The translations under genes were made by a program, and so were the position numbers. Below the pieces are notes generated by a model. That model had not been told where the DNA came from and did not search any database. It worked only from the letters and a program-made list of their open reading frames with translations. Source: Prochlorococcus sp. AG-347-J19 (lineage in GTDB: Bacteria > Cyanobacteriota > Cyanobacteriia > PCC-6307 > Cyanobiaceae). From it: DNA of 64,000 nucleotides. The stretch spans positions 93,784 through 157,783 of the forward strand of contig QCBV01000006.1 of the NCBI GenBank assembly GCA_003279015.1, written 5' to 3'. Positions 1 through 9,341 of this stretch are shown piece after piece (the stretch's first letter is position 1; every line of letters starts with the position of its first letter).

Positions 1-1455
1 CAAGGTTGGCTTTTTTTTATTATATTTCTACTTACTTTATCTGTTTATCTATTAATAAATTATCCCTTACAGTTGGGATTGGATTTACAAGGGGGTTCTC
101 AACTTACACTACAAATTATTAAAGAGGAAGGTAAGGTAACAAGAGATGAACTTGAAGCAGTTAATTCGGTTATAGATAAGCGAGTTAACAATTTAGGAGT
201 TTCTGAGTCTAATTTGCAAACCCTCGGTGGGGATCAATTGATTTTAGAATTACCAGGTGAACAAAATCCATTAGTTGCTTCAAGGGTGCTAGGTAAGACT
301 GCTTTATTAGAATTTAGAACCCAAAAAGAAGGAACATCTACAGATTTAAAAACCCTGCAACTACAAAGATTGAATATTAAAGAATTAATTGAACAATATT
401 CTACTGCAGCAAAAAGTCAAAATGATAATTTCTTAAAAGTTATTCAAGATGATCTTAAAGATATAGGGCAAGAATTAAATTACTCATTTACTAATAATGA
501 TTTATATGGGAATTTAATTCAAATTAAAAAGTATGTTGATAAAGAAATTACAAATTTATTTATTAAAACAGATTTATCTGGTAAGGATCTTATTAACGCT
601 GGAAGGAGACAAGAACAAACAAATAGTAATTGGGAAGTTTTATTAACTTTTAGTAATTCGGGAGGTGAGAAGTTTGCAGAAATTACAAAGTCAATTGCTG
701 GCACTAATCAACTTTTGGCTATCATTCTAGATGGCGAATCAATAAGTGAAGCTAGTGTTGGGAATCAGTTCGCTAATACTGGGATTACAGGTGGATCAGC
801 AACAATAAGCGGTAATTTTAGTGCTGAAAATGCTAGAGAATTAGAAGTTCAACTTAAAGGAGGCTCATTGCCATTGCCAATTGAGATAGTAGAAACTAAC
901 ACTATAGGGGCTCTATTGGGATCTAAAAATATTTTAAAAAGTCTTTATGCAGCTATCAGTGGACTAATTTTTGTTGGTATATTTATGATTTTTAATTATA
1001 GAATTTTAGGTTTTGTTTCAGTTCTTTCTTTAGTACTTTATGGTTTCTTTAACTTAGCCCTATATTCTTTGATTCCTGTAACTTTGACTTTACCTGGAAT
1101 ATCTGGGCTTATACTCAGCATTGGTATGGCTGTTGATGCAAATATTCTAATATTTGAGAGAATTAAAGAAGAATTAAATGATGGTAATACTCTCACAAGA
1201 TCTATTGATAGCGGTTTTCAAAGAGCTAATTCATCCATAGTTGATGGTCATATTACAACTCTTCTAAGTTGTTTTGTATTGTTTTTATTAGGAACAAATT
1301 TTGTTAAGGGTTTTGCGGCAACATTAGGTATTGGAGTCTTAATAAGCTTGTTTACCTCATTAAATTGTTCTAAAACTATTTTGCGATTTTTTACAACATA
1401 TCAATCTTTGAGGCAAAAAAATCTCTATCTTCCAAGGAATAATTTTTCAAATTAA
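1..1455 (+). CDS. secD: Protein translocase subunit SecD (5' truncated)
   Basis: SecD works with SecF in the cytoplasmic/thylakoid membrane to drive late steps of Sec-dependent export using the proton gradient. The frame is open from base 1 and 484 residues are visible; the N-terminus lies outside the window. The first visible residues form a membrane segment followed by LGLDLQGG, the classical SecD entry to the periplasmic domain. A large periplasmic region follows, then a C-terminal membrane bundle from about residue 310 containing GMAVDANILIFERIKEEL, the family signature. secF follows 21 bp downstream, as in most bacteria, so the pair is co-transcribed. Confidence 0.97.
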   Translation, partial: QGWLFFIIFLLTLSVYLLINYPLQLGLDLQGGSQLTLQIIKEEGKVTRDELEAVNSVIDKRVNNLGVSESNLQTLGGDQLILELPGEQNPLVASRVLGKTALLEFRTQKEGTSTDLKTLQLQRLNIKELIEQYSTAAKSQNDNFLKVIQDDLKDIGQELNYSFTNNDLYGNLIQIKKYVDKEITNLFIKTDLSGKDLINAGRRQEQTNSNWEVLLTFSNSGGEKFAEITKSIAGTNQLLAIILDGESISEASVGNQFANTGITGGSATISGNFSAENARELEVQLKGGSLPLPIEIVETNTIGALLGSKNILKSLYAAISGLIFVGIFMIFNYRILGFVSVLSLVLYGFFNLALYSLIPVTLTLPGISGLILSIGMAVDANILIFERIKEELNDGNTLTRSIDSGFQRANSSIVDGHITTLLSCFVLFLLGTNFVKGFAATLGIGVLISLFTSLNCSKTILRFFTTYQSLRQKNLYLPRNNFSN

Positions 1456-1476
1456 ATTTTTTATTTCTATTTTCCT

Positions 1477-2391
1477 ATGAAATACAATCTTGAATTAATA
1501 AAGAATAAAAAAAAGATAATTGGTTTTTCAACTGTTCTTATTTTGTTGAGTCTTCTAGGAATTTTATATTCTACTTTTAATACTTCTTATAAGAAGCCTA
1601 TAAATTTAGGGATGGATTTTGTTGGTGGAAATGAACTAAGGATAGAAAGAGTTTGTGAAGTGGAATGTTCTAATCTTTCCCCAGATTCAGTTTTGGAAAA
1701 TTTAAAAAAGATCTCTAAAAATAAAAACGTTTTAAATAATCTTAAATTACAATTCCAAAATAATAATAAATTAATTTCAATAAGAACACCTTATTTAAGT
1801 ATCGAAGAATCAAATAATCTTATTTCTAATCTTGATAATATTGTTGGCCCTCTGAATTATGAGAGTAAGGATTCAAGATTAATAGGTCCAAAGCTTGGGA
1901 AAAGATTACTTACTAATTGTGTTACTTCATTGTTGGTTTCTTTATTTGCAATATCTATATATATAACCATTAGATTTGACAAAAAATATGCATTATTTGC
2001 ATTATTAGCTTTATTCCATGATTTATTAATTGTTTTCGGTATATTCTCTTGGTTGGGAATTTTATTATCTGTCGAAGTAAACAGTTTATTTGCTGTGTCC
2101 TTGCTAACTATTGCTGGGTATTCTGTAAATGATACTGTTGTTATTTTCGATAGAATACGCGAGAATTTAAAATCAAAGAAAGAAGGCTATAACGAAACTA
2201 TTCAATTATCAGTAAACGAATCATTTAGGAGAACAACGTTTACCAGTATTACAACCCTTATCCCTTTATTAAGCATAATATTGTTTGGATCTTACTCGCT
2301 ATTTTGGTTTTCCTTAGCCTTATCATTAGGAATTATAGTTGGAAGTTATTCAAGTATTTTATTGGCTCCATCTTTGTTGCTTAAAGACTGA
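1477..2391 (+). CDS. secF: Protein translocase subunit SecF
   Basis: Partner of SecD in the SecDF export motor. The 304-residue protein has an N-terminal membrane segment, then NLGMDFVGG at the start of a short periplasmic domain. Five hydrophobic segments make up the C-terminal half, with the SecF signature AGYSVNDTVVIFDRIREN around residues 214-231. Length is normal for the family. The ATG lies 21 bp after the secD stop, and a 60-codon membrane ORF follows 18 bp further on. Confidence 0.97.
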   Translation: MKYNLELIKNKKKIIGFSTVLILLSLLGILYSTFNTSYKKPINLGMDFVGGNELRIERVCEVECSNLSPDSVLENLKKISKNKNVLNNLKLQFQNNNKLISIRTPYLSIEESNNLISNLDNIVGPLNYESKDSRLIGPKLGKRLLTNCVTSLLVSLFAISIYITIRFDKKYALFALLALFHDLLIVFGIFSWLGILLSVEVNSLFAVSLLTIAGYSVNDTVVIFDRIRENLKSKKEGYNETIQLSVNESFRRTTFTSITTLIPLLSIILFGSYSLFWFSLALSLGIIVGSYSSILLAPSLLLKD

Positions 2392-2409
2392 GCTTAAATT
2401 TCTAATAAT

Positions 2410-2592
2410 ATGAAATTGAATTACTATTTGATAATTTTATTTTCCTTAGTTTTAATAGATCTTTCTACTGAACTAAGAATATTATTTGATCATTTTACTT
2501 TTAGTTCACTATATTTTGCTATTGGTAAACATCCCTTAGCTTTCTTTATACTTTTTTCCTACCCATATTTATATAAGAAATTAATTAAGTAG
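2410..2592 (+). CDS. Small hydrophobic protein downstream of secF
   Basis: A 60-residue ORF with ATG start directly behind secDF on the same strand. It holds an N-terminal hydrophobic segment (about residues 5-18), a charged middle, and a second hydrophobic stretch (about 33-55), ending in a basic tail KKLIK. That suggests a two-pass membrane miniprotein. I do not recognise a named family. The 18-bp spacing and common strand make co-expression with secDF likely, but a role in export is only inference. It ends 3 bp before the stop of a convergent gene. Confidence 0.6.
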   Translation: MKLNYYLIILFSLVLIDLSTELRILFDHFTFSSLYFAIGKHPLAFFILFSYPYLYKKLIK

Positions 2593-2595
2593 TTT

Positions 2596-3639
2596 TTAAA
2601 TATCTTTAAATGATTCTTTGATTAAAACCTGTATTACGACTGCTAATGGAAGAGAAAGTATTAAGCCTAATGGACCAAAAATAAAGGTAAATCCAAATTG
2701 TGATATTAATGTTAAGCCTGGAAGTAAGTTTGCTTTTTTCTTCATTATAGATGGCATTATTATATAGCTTTCAATATTTTGAATGATTATATATGCTCCT
2801 AAAACAGCAAGTGGTTTCCAAAAATTATCTAGTAGTGCAATTGAGATTGGAAATATACCACTAATAACTGGACCTATATTTGGAATAATATTAAGAACCA
2901 TTGCTATTAAGGCATTTGAGACAACATATTTTACATCTAATATAGACAAAACTATTAATGATAATAGACCTACTAATAATGAGCTTATGACCATAGAAAA
3001 GGTCCAATTTGCTAATGCAGTATTGCTTTTTTCCAGAATATTTCTAAATTTGTTGCGATAATTTTTGGGAACTAATAGAAGTATATTTTCTTTATATTGT
3101 TTTGGTTCAATAGAAATCATTAAACTCACTGCTAATACGAATATTAATTTCAAAAGACCTGAACCCAGATTTCCCGCTATATTTATTAAATTTTTAAAAC
3201 TTTCTTGAATAGCTTTTGCAATAGTTGAGGCATCTGGAATGGTTACTACATCATTTATAAGACTGAAAATGTCGATAACATTTTCTGATTGTTCACCATA
3301 TAATAGAGTGTTAAATTTGTTCAAATTTGTATTGATCAAAATATTTATTTTTGATAAACCATTTGGAATATCAACTAGTATTTCATTGAATTCTTTAATA
3401 AACGGAGGCAATACAAGAATAAAAATAGTAAATACTATTATTGAAATAACAGTTAAGACAAGAAACAAAGACATCGGTCGGGGAATTTTCAACCCCTTTT
3501 GTATTTGATTACATAAATTACATACAATATTTGAAATTACTAAGGAACAAATTATTAAGAGTAGAAAATCTCTTAGAGTCCATACTATTAACGAAGTGAT
3601 TAAAATTACTGCTAACTTGAAATATGATGAACTACTCAA
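2596..3639 (-). CDS. AI-2E/PerM family membrane protein
   Basis: A 347-residue polytopic membrane protein of the PerM/AI-2E transporter family. It shows two early hydrophobic segments, a third near residue 65, a soluble middle (about 85-150), and a C-terminal bundle containing IIPNIGPVISGIFP and the late FGPLGLILSLPLAVV motif typical of the family. Substrate is unknown in cyanobacteria; some relatives are proton-coupled exporters. The best start is TTG at 3639, since no ATG or GTG fits the N-terminus. It lies 13 bp after psb28, so co-transcription with psb28 is likely. Confidence 0.85.
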   Translation of the reverse strand: MSSSSYFKLAVILITSLIVWTLRDFLLLIICSLVISNIVCNLCNQIQKGLKIPRPMSLFLVLTVISIIVFTIFILVLPPFIKEFNEILVDIPNGLSKINILINTNLNKFNTLLYGEQSENVIDIFSLINDVVTIPDASTIAKAIQESFKNLINIAGNLGSGLLKLIFVLAVSLMISIEPKQYKENILLLVPKNYRNKFRNILEKSNTALANWTFSMVISSLLVGLLSLIVLSILDVKYVVSNALIAMVLNIIPNIGPVISGIFPISIALLDNFWKPLAVLGAYIIIQNIESYIIMPSIMKKKANLLPGLTLISQFGFTFIFGPLGLILSLPLAVVIQVLIKESFKDI

Positions 3640-3652
3640 TTTTCAGAATATT

Positions 3653-4006
3653 TTACTTCTTCTCAGAATATCCTAATCCATTTGATTTGGCATAACTATT
3701 TGCAAATCTCATAAATCTATCAAAGTCAGATGTGTTCTTCCAAATGTATACAGCTTCTAAAAATATTGGTTCTCCATCAACAAACTTTACTTTAACTTCC
3801 CTAGTTAGTATTTCACCTTCGGAGTCAATCATACGCATACCTGTGATTTCGCCATCCGTAATTGAAGATAATGCTTGAGGTTTTTCAAACAAAAATAATG
3901 CTTGGCCGGTGGTACCATCCTTACTCCTAGTAAGTCTTATTTCAGGCACTACTGGTTCATCAGTTCCTTCATAAAATTGTATTTTTGCAGTTTTATTCAC
4001 TGTCAT
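3653..4006 (-). CDS. psb28: Photosystem II assembly protein Psb28
   Basis: Psb28 binds assembly intermediates of photosystem II on the cytosolic side (with CP47) and is also linked to chlorophyll synthesis. The 117-residue protein matches the family over its whole length: N-terminal [30 protein letters not shown] in the middle, and MRMIDSEGE / [17 protein letters not shown] towards the end. It is soluble with no membrane segment, as expected. It is followed closely by the AI-2E-type gene and preceded at 60 bp by mnmH on the same strand. Confidence 0.97.
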   Translation of the reverse strand: MTVNKTAKIQFYEGTDEPVVPEIRLTRSKDGTTGQALFLFEKPQALSSITDGEITGMRMIDSEGEILTREVKVKFVDGEPIFLEAVYIWKNTSDFDRFMRFANSYAKSNGLGYSEKK

Positions 4007-4066
4007 AGTTTTGGTTTCATAATTTATAATCTTAAGAAATATTTTTCACATTCGTTTGTAATTATT

Positions 4067-5107
4067 TTATATAAAGTTATTTATTAATTCTAGGATACTT
4101 TCATCATATTTTTTGTCGGTTAAATCTAATATCCTTATATTTGTTTTGCCAACCTTTTCATATTCATAACATTTATCGTAATAATCTAGAACTGATTTGC
4201 AAACTAAATCCCATCTCTCATTATTAATTGATTCGAGAGCTATTTTTGTTCTTTGTGGTCCTAATCTTTTTTTTATCCTTAATACAGATTCTTGGAGTTC
4301 CTCTTTCTTAAAAACACTATAAGTACCTATCAACTCATCTAACCTGTTAGATTCGCTCCTTAAAATTTCAATTCTCCTAGAATTTTTCATCTTACTGAAG
4401 AATTCATGAGGTATTTTGCATTTGCCTATATTTGCACTTTCAGCTTCAACAAAAATATTATTAGTAAATTCAAAGGAATTTAATTTTTCTGCAATTTGAT
4501 TTTCAAATTGTTCATTTGAAGGTTGCTCTTTCATTCCTAAACCTCCAAATGTACTTCCTCTATGACAAGCAAATGCTTCAAGATCAATAGTTTGATATTT
4601 ATATTTCTCTAGTAATGATAATAATCTTGTCTTCCCTGTTCCTGTTTTTCCACCAATAATTACTATATTCATCTTTTTTGAGAAACTATCTAATACCCAT
4701 CTTCTATATATTTTGTATCCTCCATTAAGTGTTATTGGATTTAATTTATATTTTTCTAGTAACCAAGCAATGCTTTGTGAACGCATTCCTCCTCTAGAAC
4801 AATATATTCTGATAAAAAAATCATTATTTTTATTAGGAATAGTTTTATAAGAATCAATATTCATAAATAAATTATCAAGAAGTAATTCCATTTTTTCTTC
4901 AAAAAATTTTAATCCCTCTATGACTGCCTTTTCCCTTCCATCTTTTTTATAAATAGTGCCAATTATAGATCTCTCATCATTATCAAATAGTGGAATGTTA
5001 ATAGAATTAGGCAGGTGTCCTTTATAATATTCACTCGGGCTTCTAACATCTATAAGTGGTCCATTAAAACTTCTAAATTTCTCTAGTTCTTTTCTTTTGA
5101 AATACAT
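4067..5107 (-). CDS. mnmH: tRNA 2-selenouridine/geranyl-2-thiouridine synthase MnmH
   Basis: MnmH (SelU/YbbB) geranylates and then selenates 2-thiouridine at the wobble position of certain tRNAs. The 346-residue protein has an N-terminal rhodanese domain (about 1-130) with the catalytic loop YCSRGGMRS, whose cysteine is Cys103. A P-loop domain follows, with GKTGTGKT at residues 153-160, and the diagnostic HRGSTFGGLG segment near residue 185. Both halves are complete, so it should be active. The selenation step needs selenophosphate from SelD, which is not in this window. It starts 35 bp from the divergent gun4. Confidence 0.93.
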   Translation of the reverse strand: MYFKRKELEKFRSFNGPLIDVRSPSEYYKGHLPNSINIPLFDNDERSIIGTIYKKDGREKAVIEGLKFFEEKMELLLDNLFMNIDSYKTIPNKNNDFFIRIYCSRGGMRSQSIAWLLEKYKLNPITLNGGYKIYRRWVLDSFSKKMNIVIIGGKTGTGKTRLLSLLEKYKYQTIDLEAFACHRGSTFGGLGMKEQPSNEQFENQIAEKLNSFEFTNNIFVEAESANIGKCKIPHEFFSKMKNSRRIEILRSESNRLDELIGTYSVFKKEELQESVLRIKKRLGPQRTKIALESINNERWDLVCKSVLDYYDKCYEYEKVGKTNIRILDLTDKKYDESILELINNFI

Positions 5108-5142
5108 GGATAGTTTTTATTTTTTTAGATTTAATTTTTAAA

Positions 5143-5862
5143 ATGAATAACAAAGAACAAGTTAACTATAATAATGCTACATTAGATTTGATACAAAAAT
5201 TTGTAGATTCCAATCAAAGAAAAAGAATAAATTCATTAACTCAAATAGAATCTGAAGTCGAAAATATTTTCAATCTTGGCCATTCACTTTTTGATATCTT
5301 TGACAGTGAAGGAGATGACTGGGCTGCTGGTTGGATATTGCAAGTTTTAAAAAAATTTAAGCCTGAATTCTTTGACAACTCTAAATTCAATAATTGGTTT
5401 AATACATATTCAGATATTGATATTGATTATGCAGATTTGCAATTGATGTTGGTTGAGCAAAAATATGAAGAGGCAGATAGATTAACAAGTTCTTATTTAC
5501 GAAAATTAGCTGGAAAATTAGCTGAAAAACGTGGATATGTTTTCTATAGTGAAGTAAAGAATATGTCAGATAAAGATCTAGAAACTATTGATAGATTATG
5601 GACTATTTATTCTACTGGTAGATTTGGATTCTCAATTCAGGCAAAAATATTAAAATCAGTAGGAAAAAAATATGAATTAATGTGGCCGAAAATAGGTTGG
5701 AAAAAAGAGGGCTTATGGACTAGATATCCTGGATCTTTTTGCTGGTCATTGAATGCTCCTGATGGACATATGCCTTTAATAAATCAACTAAGAGGGGTAA
5801 GACTTATGGACTCAATTCTACGGCATCCTGCTATTGCAAAGAGACATAATAATATTCTTTAA
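5143..5862 (+). CDS. gun4: GUN4 tetrapyrrole regulator
   Basis: GUN4 binds protoporphyrin IX and Mg-protoporphyrin and stimulates magnesium chelatase, steering tetrapyrroles towards chlorophyll. The 239-residue protein has an N-terminal all-helical repeat-like domain (about 1-85) and a C-terminal GUN4 domain. The latter carries LMLVEQKYEEADRLT, the signature DLETIDRLWTIYSTGRFGFS, and the aromatic loop GWKKEGLWTRYPGSFCWSLN. Length and domain order match cyanobacterial Gun4. It is divergent from mnmH and 48 bp ahead of the RsbW-like gene. Confidence 0.95.
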   Translation: MNNKEQVNYNNATLDLIQKFVDSNQRKRINSLTQIESEVENIFNLGHSLFDIFDSEGDDWAAGWILQVLKKFKPEFFDNSKFNNWFNTYSDIDIDYADLQLMLVEQKYEEADRLTSSYLRKLAGKLAEKRGYVFYSEVKNMSDKDLETIDRLWTIYSTGRFGFSIQAKILKSVGKKYELMWPKIGWKKEGLWTRYPGSFCWSLNAPDGHMPLINQLRGVRLMDSILRHPAIAKRHNNIL

Positions 5863-5910
5863 ATTTAGGTATTTAATAAGTTAATATTAAGATAGTATCA
5901 AAATATTATT

Positions 5911-6345
5911 ATGTCCTTATTTCGGGGCAAAAATATTTTAAAAAAATTTTTTAAAAGACCAAAGATTAACTGGTCAAACTACGAATTCGAATCATCATTA
6001 CAGTTAAATGAATTTGTAGATCAACTATTAGAACCTATTAAATATTCTCAATCAAGCTATCTTATAAAACTTGGTTTACATGAAGCGCTTGTTAACGCAG
6101 TAAAACATGGAAATAAATTAGATCCTAAAAAAAATATAAGAGTTAGAAGAATAATTACTCCTAATTGGTGTGTTTGGCAAATTCAAGATCAAGGTAAGGG
6201 TGTAGAAATAAAAAAAAGAGATTACAAATTACCTAAAAAAATAAGTAGTTTAAATGGCCGTGGCCTATACATTATTAATGAATGTTTTGATGATATTAGA
6301 TGGAGTAGTAAAGGTAATAGGCTTCAGTTGGCTTTAAAAAGATGA
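5911..6345 (+). CDS. RsbW-like anti-sigma/serine kinase (HATPase fold)
   Basis: A 144-residue GHKL/HATPase_c protein of the RsbW/SpoIIAB type, which binds and phosphorylates anti-sigma antagonists. The N-box is HEALVNAVKHGNKLD (about 62-76); the G1-box is IQDQGKGVE and the G2-like region SLNGRGLYIINE. The basic N-terminal 20 residues are unusual. No antagonist or sigma-factor gene lies next to it, so its partner is encoded elsewhere. Its 3' end overlaps the convergent gene by 22 bp. Confidence 0.88.
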   Translation: MSLFRGKNILKKFFKRPKINWSNYEFESSLQLNEFVDQLLEPIKYSQSSYLIKLGLHEALVNAVKHGNKLDPKKNIRVRRIITPNWCVWQIQDQGKGVEIKKRDYKLPKKISSLNGRGLYIINECFDDIRWSSKGNRLQLALKR

Positions 6346-6587
6346 TTTTTACTAGGGCAAGGTTGATCTAAGTTGATTTCTTTTAACCATTTAATACTTT
6401 CTTCTATATACTCAATAGTTTCCTTCTCATTACAAGAAATAATTAAATGGCATAATCCCGCTGAAATTAGTTCTGCAGATCGTTTATATTTATTTCCTTT
6501 ATCTTTATGCCATTTAGAATGATCAATCTTTAACTTGTCATTAAGACTTTGTACTAGCTGAATAGTATCTTTATCCCAATAGGTCAT
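6324..6587 (-). CDS. Conserved cyanobacterial protein (DUF6439-like)
   Basis: An 87-residue soluble protein that looks like the cyanobacterial DUF6439 family. Visible features are a helical N-terminus (TIQLVQSLNDKLK), a central RSAELISAGLCHLI segment with one cysteine, and an acidic helix before a short Pro/Cys tail. No catalytic motif is visible and the function is unknown. It sits 12 bp upstream of the methyltransferase stop-to-start order on the minus strand, so the two may share a transcript. The family assignment is from memory and tentative. Confidence 0.75.
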   Translation of the reverse strand: MTYWDKDTIQLVQSLNDKLKIDHSKWHKDKGNKYKRSAELISAGLCHLIISCNEKETIEYIEESIKWLKEINLDQPCPSKNHLFKAN

Positions 6588-6599
6588 AGAAGTTTTTAT

Positions 6600-7655
6600 T
6601 TACTTTACAGCAGACCATACTTTGGTCATAAAAAAAGAATTTGATTTTACATCTTTAAACCCTATTTCATCTATTTTAGAATTTATATCATCTCTTATGT
6701 AATCACTATAAAAAGGCTCATGAAAAGATTTATAGAAGTTTTCCATTACGGAGATAAAGTCAGGTGAATCACTTATTTGTATTGAATCAGCTATTACTAA
6801 AATCCCACCGGGTTCAAGAACTCTAAAAAATTCATTTAATACTTTAGCTCTAATTGTTCTAGGTAATTCATGAAATAAGTAAACACAAGAAATGCATTGA
6901 ACACTATCATTTTCAAAAGGTAATTCTTCAGCATTACCTTTTATTAACTGAATTAAATCTCCATCTAAATCTGAAATAAATCTACTTGCCTCTTTTAAAT
7001 ATGAATCAGATAGATCTATTCCTGTAATCTTTTCTTTAGGAAATGCGGCTCTTAATTGTTTTAATGTTCTTCCTGATCCCGTAGCCACATCAAGTATTTT
7101 TATAGAACTTTTTTTTCTATCGCTAAAAATTTCAAGTCCTTCTTTTATTGGCTTAATTATTCTTCTTCTCATTGAGTCAGCAGTTCCATTGAAAAGTATC
7201 TCTACTTGTAGGTCATAAATGCTAGCTGAAAAATCTGATAAATAACCATCTGTTTGATGATGAAAATTTCTCAAGTAATATTGAGGATAATTATCTCTAT
7301 TAATTGATTTTGGAAGATCATCAAAGTTTTGTTTTCTGCGTCTATCCCATGTATTAGGCATATCGAGCCAAATTTTAGGATATTGGGTTAGATATCTAAG
7401 CCATGGCTCGTCAAACAATAATTTTTTTGGATATATATTTTTTTCTGCATCATTCCAATCTTCTTCTCTTAAGATATCCATTGAATTTTGGATTTGCATA
7501 AGAAGATCTTTATCTATATCAAAATTTTCAAGCTTCGAATCAGGAAGAATAAAATTCATTAATCTTGAACTGATCTGCTTGTGAGCGAAACCAGCAATGC
7601 TTTTACTTTGTTGTAGCGTTTTATATGCAATTTTTGAAATAGATTCCCTAGCCAT
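6600..7655 (-). CDS. Class I SAM-dependent methyltransferase
   Basis: A 351-residue methyltransferase with a UbiE/Methyltransf_11-type domain in its C-terminal half. Motif I is ILDVATGSGRTLKQL (about 183-197), then GIDLSDSYL for the ribose-binding acidic residue, and VQCISCVYLFHELP and VLEPGGILVIADSI as later motifs. The N-terminal 150 residues are not part of the catalytic fold and contain many aromatic residues and a WLRYLTQYP stretch, a layout seen in cyanobacterial and plastid proteins. The substrate cannot be read from the sequence; quinone or lipid methylation is possible. Confidence 0.85.
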   Translation of the reverse strand: MARESISKIAYKTLQQSKSIAGFAHKQISSRLMNFILPDSKLENFDIDKDLLMQIQNSMDILREEDWNDAEKNIYPKKLLFDEPWLRYLTQYPKIWLDMPNTWDRRRKQNFDDLPKSINRDNYPQYYLRNFHHQTDGYLSDFSASIYDLQVEILFNGTADSMRRRIIKPIKEGLEIFSDRKKSSIKILDVATGSGRTLKQLRAAFPKEKITGIDLSDSYLKEASRFISDLDGDLIQLIKGNAEELPFENDSVQCISCVYLFHELPRTIRAKVLNEFFRVLEPGGILVIADSIQISDSPDFISVMENFYKSFHEPFYSDYIRDDINSKIDEIGFKDVKSNSFFMTKVWSAVK

Positions 7656-7682
7656 TTTTCAATTTATATATCTATATTCCAA

Positions 7683-7732
7683 CAAAAAAAAAATCAATTT
7701 GAGAATATTCTGTGATATTTCTCAAATTGATT
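7683..7732 (-). terminator. Intrinsic terminator of glnA
   Basis: On the minus strand, 25 bases after the glnA stop, there is a perfect 14-bp inverted repeat: AATCAATTTGAGAA (7692-7705) and TTCTCAAATTGATT (7719-7732) around a 13-nt loop. It is followed on the minus strand by a run of T (plus-strand A-run 7684-7693). This is a textbook Rho-independent terminator, although the stem is AT-rich. Confidence 0.85.
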
Positions 7733-7757
7733 AATTTAAACTAATGTGATTTTTTAA

Positions 7758-9179
7758 TTATGCATCGTAATACATGAAGAATTCATGTGGATGAGGCCTT
7801 TGTCTTAGTTGTTGTACCTCTTCGTATTTTATATCGATAAAGTTATCAATAAAATCTTCAGTAAATACTCCACCAGCTAATAGATATTCCTTATCCGCTT
7901 TTAGCGCATTAAGTGAGTCATTTAGAGAGGAAGGTACTGTATCAATTTTTGCAAGTTCATCAGCTGGAAGTTCGAATAAATCTACATCTACTCCATCACC
8001 AGGATCAATTTGATTTTTAATTCCATCAATACCAGCGAGCATCATTACAGAAAATGCTAAGTAAGGATTTGCCAGTGCGTCACCTGATCTGAATTCTAAT
8101 CTTTTAGCTTTAGGGCTTGGACCTGTTAATGGTATTCTTACTGCTGCAGATCTATTACCCTCAGAATAAACTAAATTTACAGGTGCTTCGAATCCTGGAA
8201 CTAATCGTTTATAACTATTTGTAGTTGGGTTGGTAAATGCTAAGAATGATGGAGCATGTTTAAGTATGCCTCCAATGTACCATCTTGCTGTTTGAGATAA
8301 ATTTGCATATGCTCCTTCACCAAAAAATAATGGCTGCCCACTCTTCCATAAACTTTGGTGAACATGCATTCCAGTTCCATTATCGTTAAATACAGGTTTG
8401 GGCATAAACGTTGCAGTTTTACCATATTTTTTAGCAACATTCCTGACAACGTATTTATAAGTCATTACGTTATCAGCAGAATTTATTAACGAATCGAATT
8501 TCATTCCAAGTTCGTGTTGACCTGCACCAGCTACTTCATGGTGATGCTTTTCTGTAGGTATGCCTAATTCACCCATTAAAAGTAGCATTTCAGATCTGAT
8601 GTCTTGCGCAGTATCATTTGGAGAAACTGGGAAATAACCTTCTTTATATTGGATCTTGTATCCTAGATTTCCACCTTCTTCAATTCTTCCTGTGTTCCAT
8701 GGAGCTTCAATTGTATCTACACTGTAAAAGCAGGAACCTTCTTTTGAGTCGTATCTCACGTCATCAAATAAGAAGAATTCTGGTTCCGGCCCAAAAAATG
8801 CTGTATCAGCAATTCCAGTAGATTCGAGATACTTTAAAGCCTTTTGAGCTAATGATCTTGGGCATCTATCATAAGGCTCACCACTTCTAGGCTCTTGGAT
8901 AGAGCAAATCATACTTAGAGTTTTATGTTTATAAAAAGGATCTATCCATGCTGTACTTGCATCAGGAACCATTGACATATCTGAGGCATTAATTGCTTTC
9001 CAACCCCTTATTGATGAACCATCAAATGCTAGACCTTCTGTAAATGAATCCTCTTCTATCATGTCTGATGTGAGAGTTAAATGTTGCCATTTACCATGGA
9101 TGTCAGTAAATTTTAAATCGATGAGTTCAATTCCTTCATCTTTAATTTGGCTTAAAACATCTTGTGGAGACTTAGACAT
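7758..9179 (-). CDS. glnA: Glutamine synthetase type I
   Basis: GlnA condenses ammonium and glutamate with ATP and is the entry point for nitrogen in cyanobacteria. The 473-residue protein is a full-length GSI: the beta-grasp domain opens with [16 protein letters not shown] and [22 protein letters not shown] and [18 protein letters not shown] metal-site motifs follow; [15 protein letters not shown] binds ATP; and NRSAAVRIP completes the glutamate site. It stands alone between a terminator and an NtcA-type promoter (9202-9243), so it should be induced under nitrogen limitation. Small GS-inactivating factors are not seen nearby. Confidence 0.98.
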   Translation of the reverse strand: MSKSPQDVLSQIKDEGIELIDLKFTDIHGKWQHLTLTSDMIEEDSFTEGLAFDGSSIRGWKAINASDMSMVPDASTAWIDPFYKHKTLSMICSIQEPRSGEPYDRCPRSLAQKALKYLESTGIADTAFFGPEPEFFLFDDVRYDSKEGSCFYSVDTIEAPWNTGRIEEGGNLGYKIQYKEGYFPVSPNDTAQDIRSEMLLLMGELGIPTEKHHHEVAGAGQHELGMKFDSLINSADNVMTYKYVVRNVAKKYGKTATFMPKPVFNDNGTGMHVHQSLWKSGQPLFFGEGAYANLSQTARWYIGGILKHAPSFLAFTNPTTNSYKRLVPGFEAPVNLVYSEGNRSAAVRIPLTGPSPKAKRLEFRSGDALANPYLAFSVMMLAGIDGIKNQIDPGDGVDVDLFELPADELAKIDTVPSSLNDSLNALKADKEYLLAGGVFTEDFIDNFIDIKYEEVQQLRQRPHPHEFFMYYDA

Positions 9180-9201
9180 AACTTATAAGATACCTTCTAT
9201 G

Positions 9202-9243
9202 AAATTAATTACTTGATGATTCTTATTATGTATCAACCGTCAC
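9202..9243 (-). promoter_or_regulatory. NtcA-activated-type promoter of glnA
   Basis: Reading the minus strand: GTG (9243-9241), 8 nt, TAC (9232-9230), then exactly 22 nt and TAATTT (9207-9202). This fits the class II NtcA arrangement GTA-N8-TAC-N20-24-TANNNT, with one G replacing A in the first half-site. A transcript would begin near 9195, giving a leader of about 16 nt before the ATG at 9179. glnA is a standard NtcA target in cyanobacteria. The motif match and spacing are seen; binding is inferred. Confidence 0.75.
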
Positions 9244-9341
9244 CTTTTTCAACACTTGATGTCTTCTTTCAGTGTTTCGTGTCATAACTTTAATAATTAT
9301 TTACTTAATTATTTAAATTGAATTAATTTCTTTAAATAAAT

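Noticed and set aside
2783..3508. Two plus-strand open frames inside the AI-2E gene
   Set aside because: Antisense to a clear membrane protein; no recognisable protein pattern.
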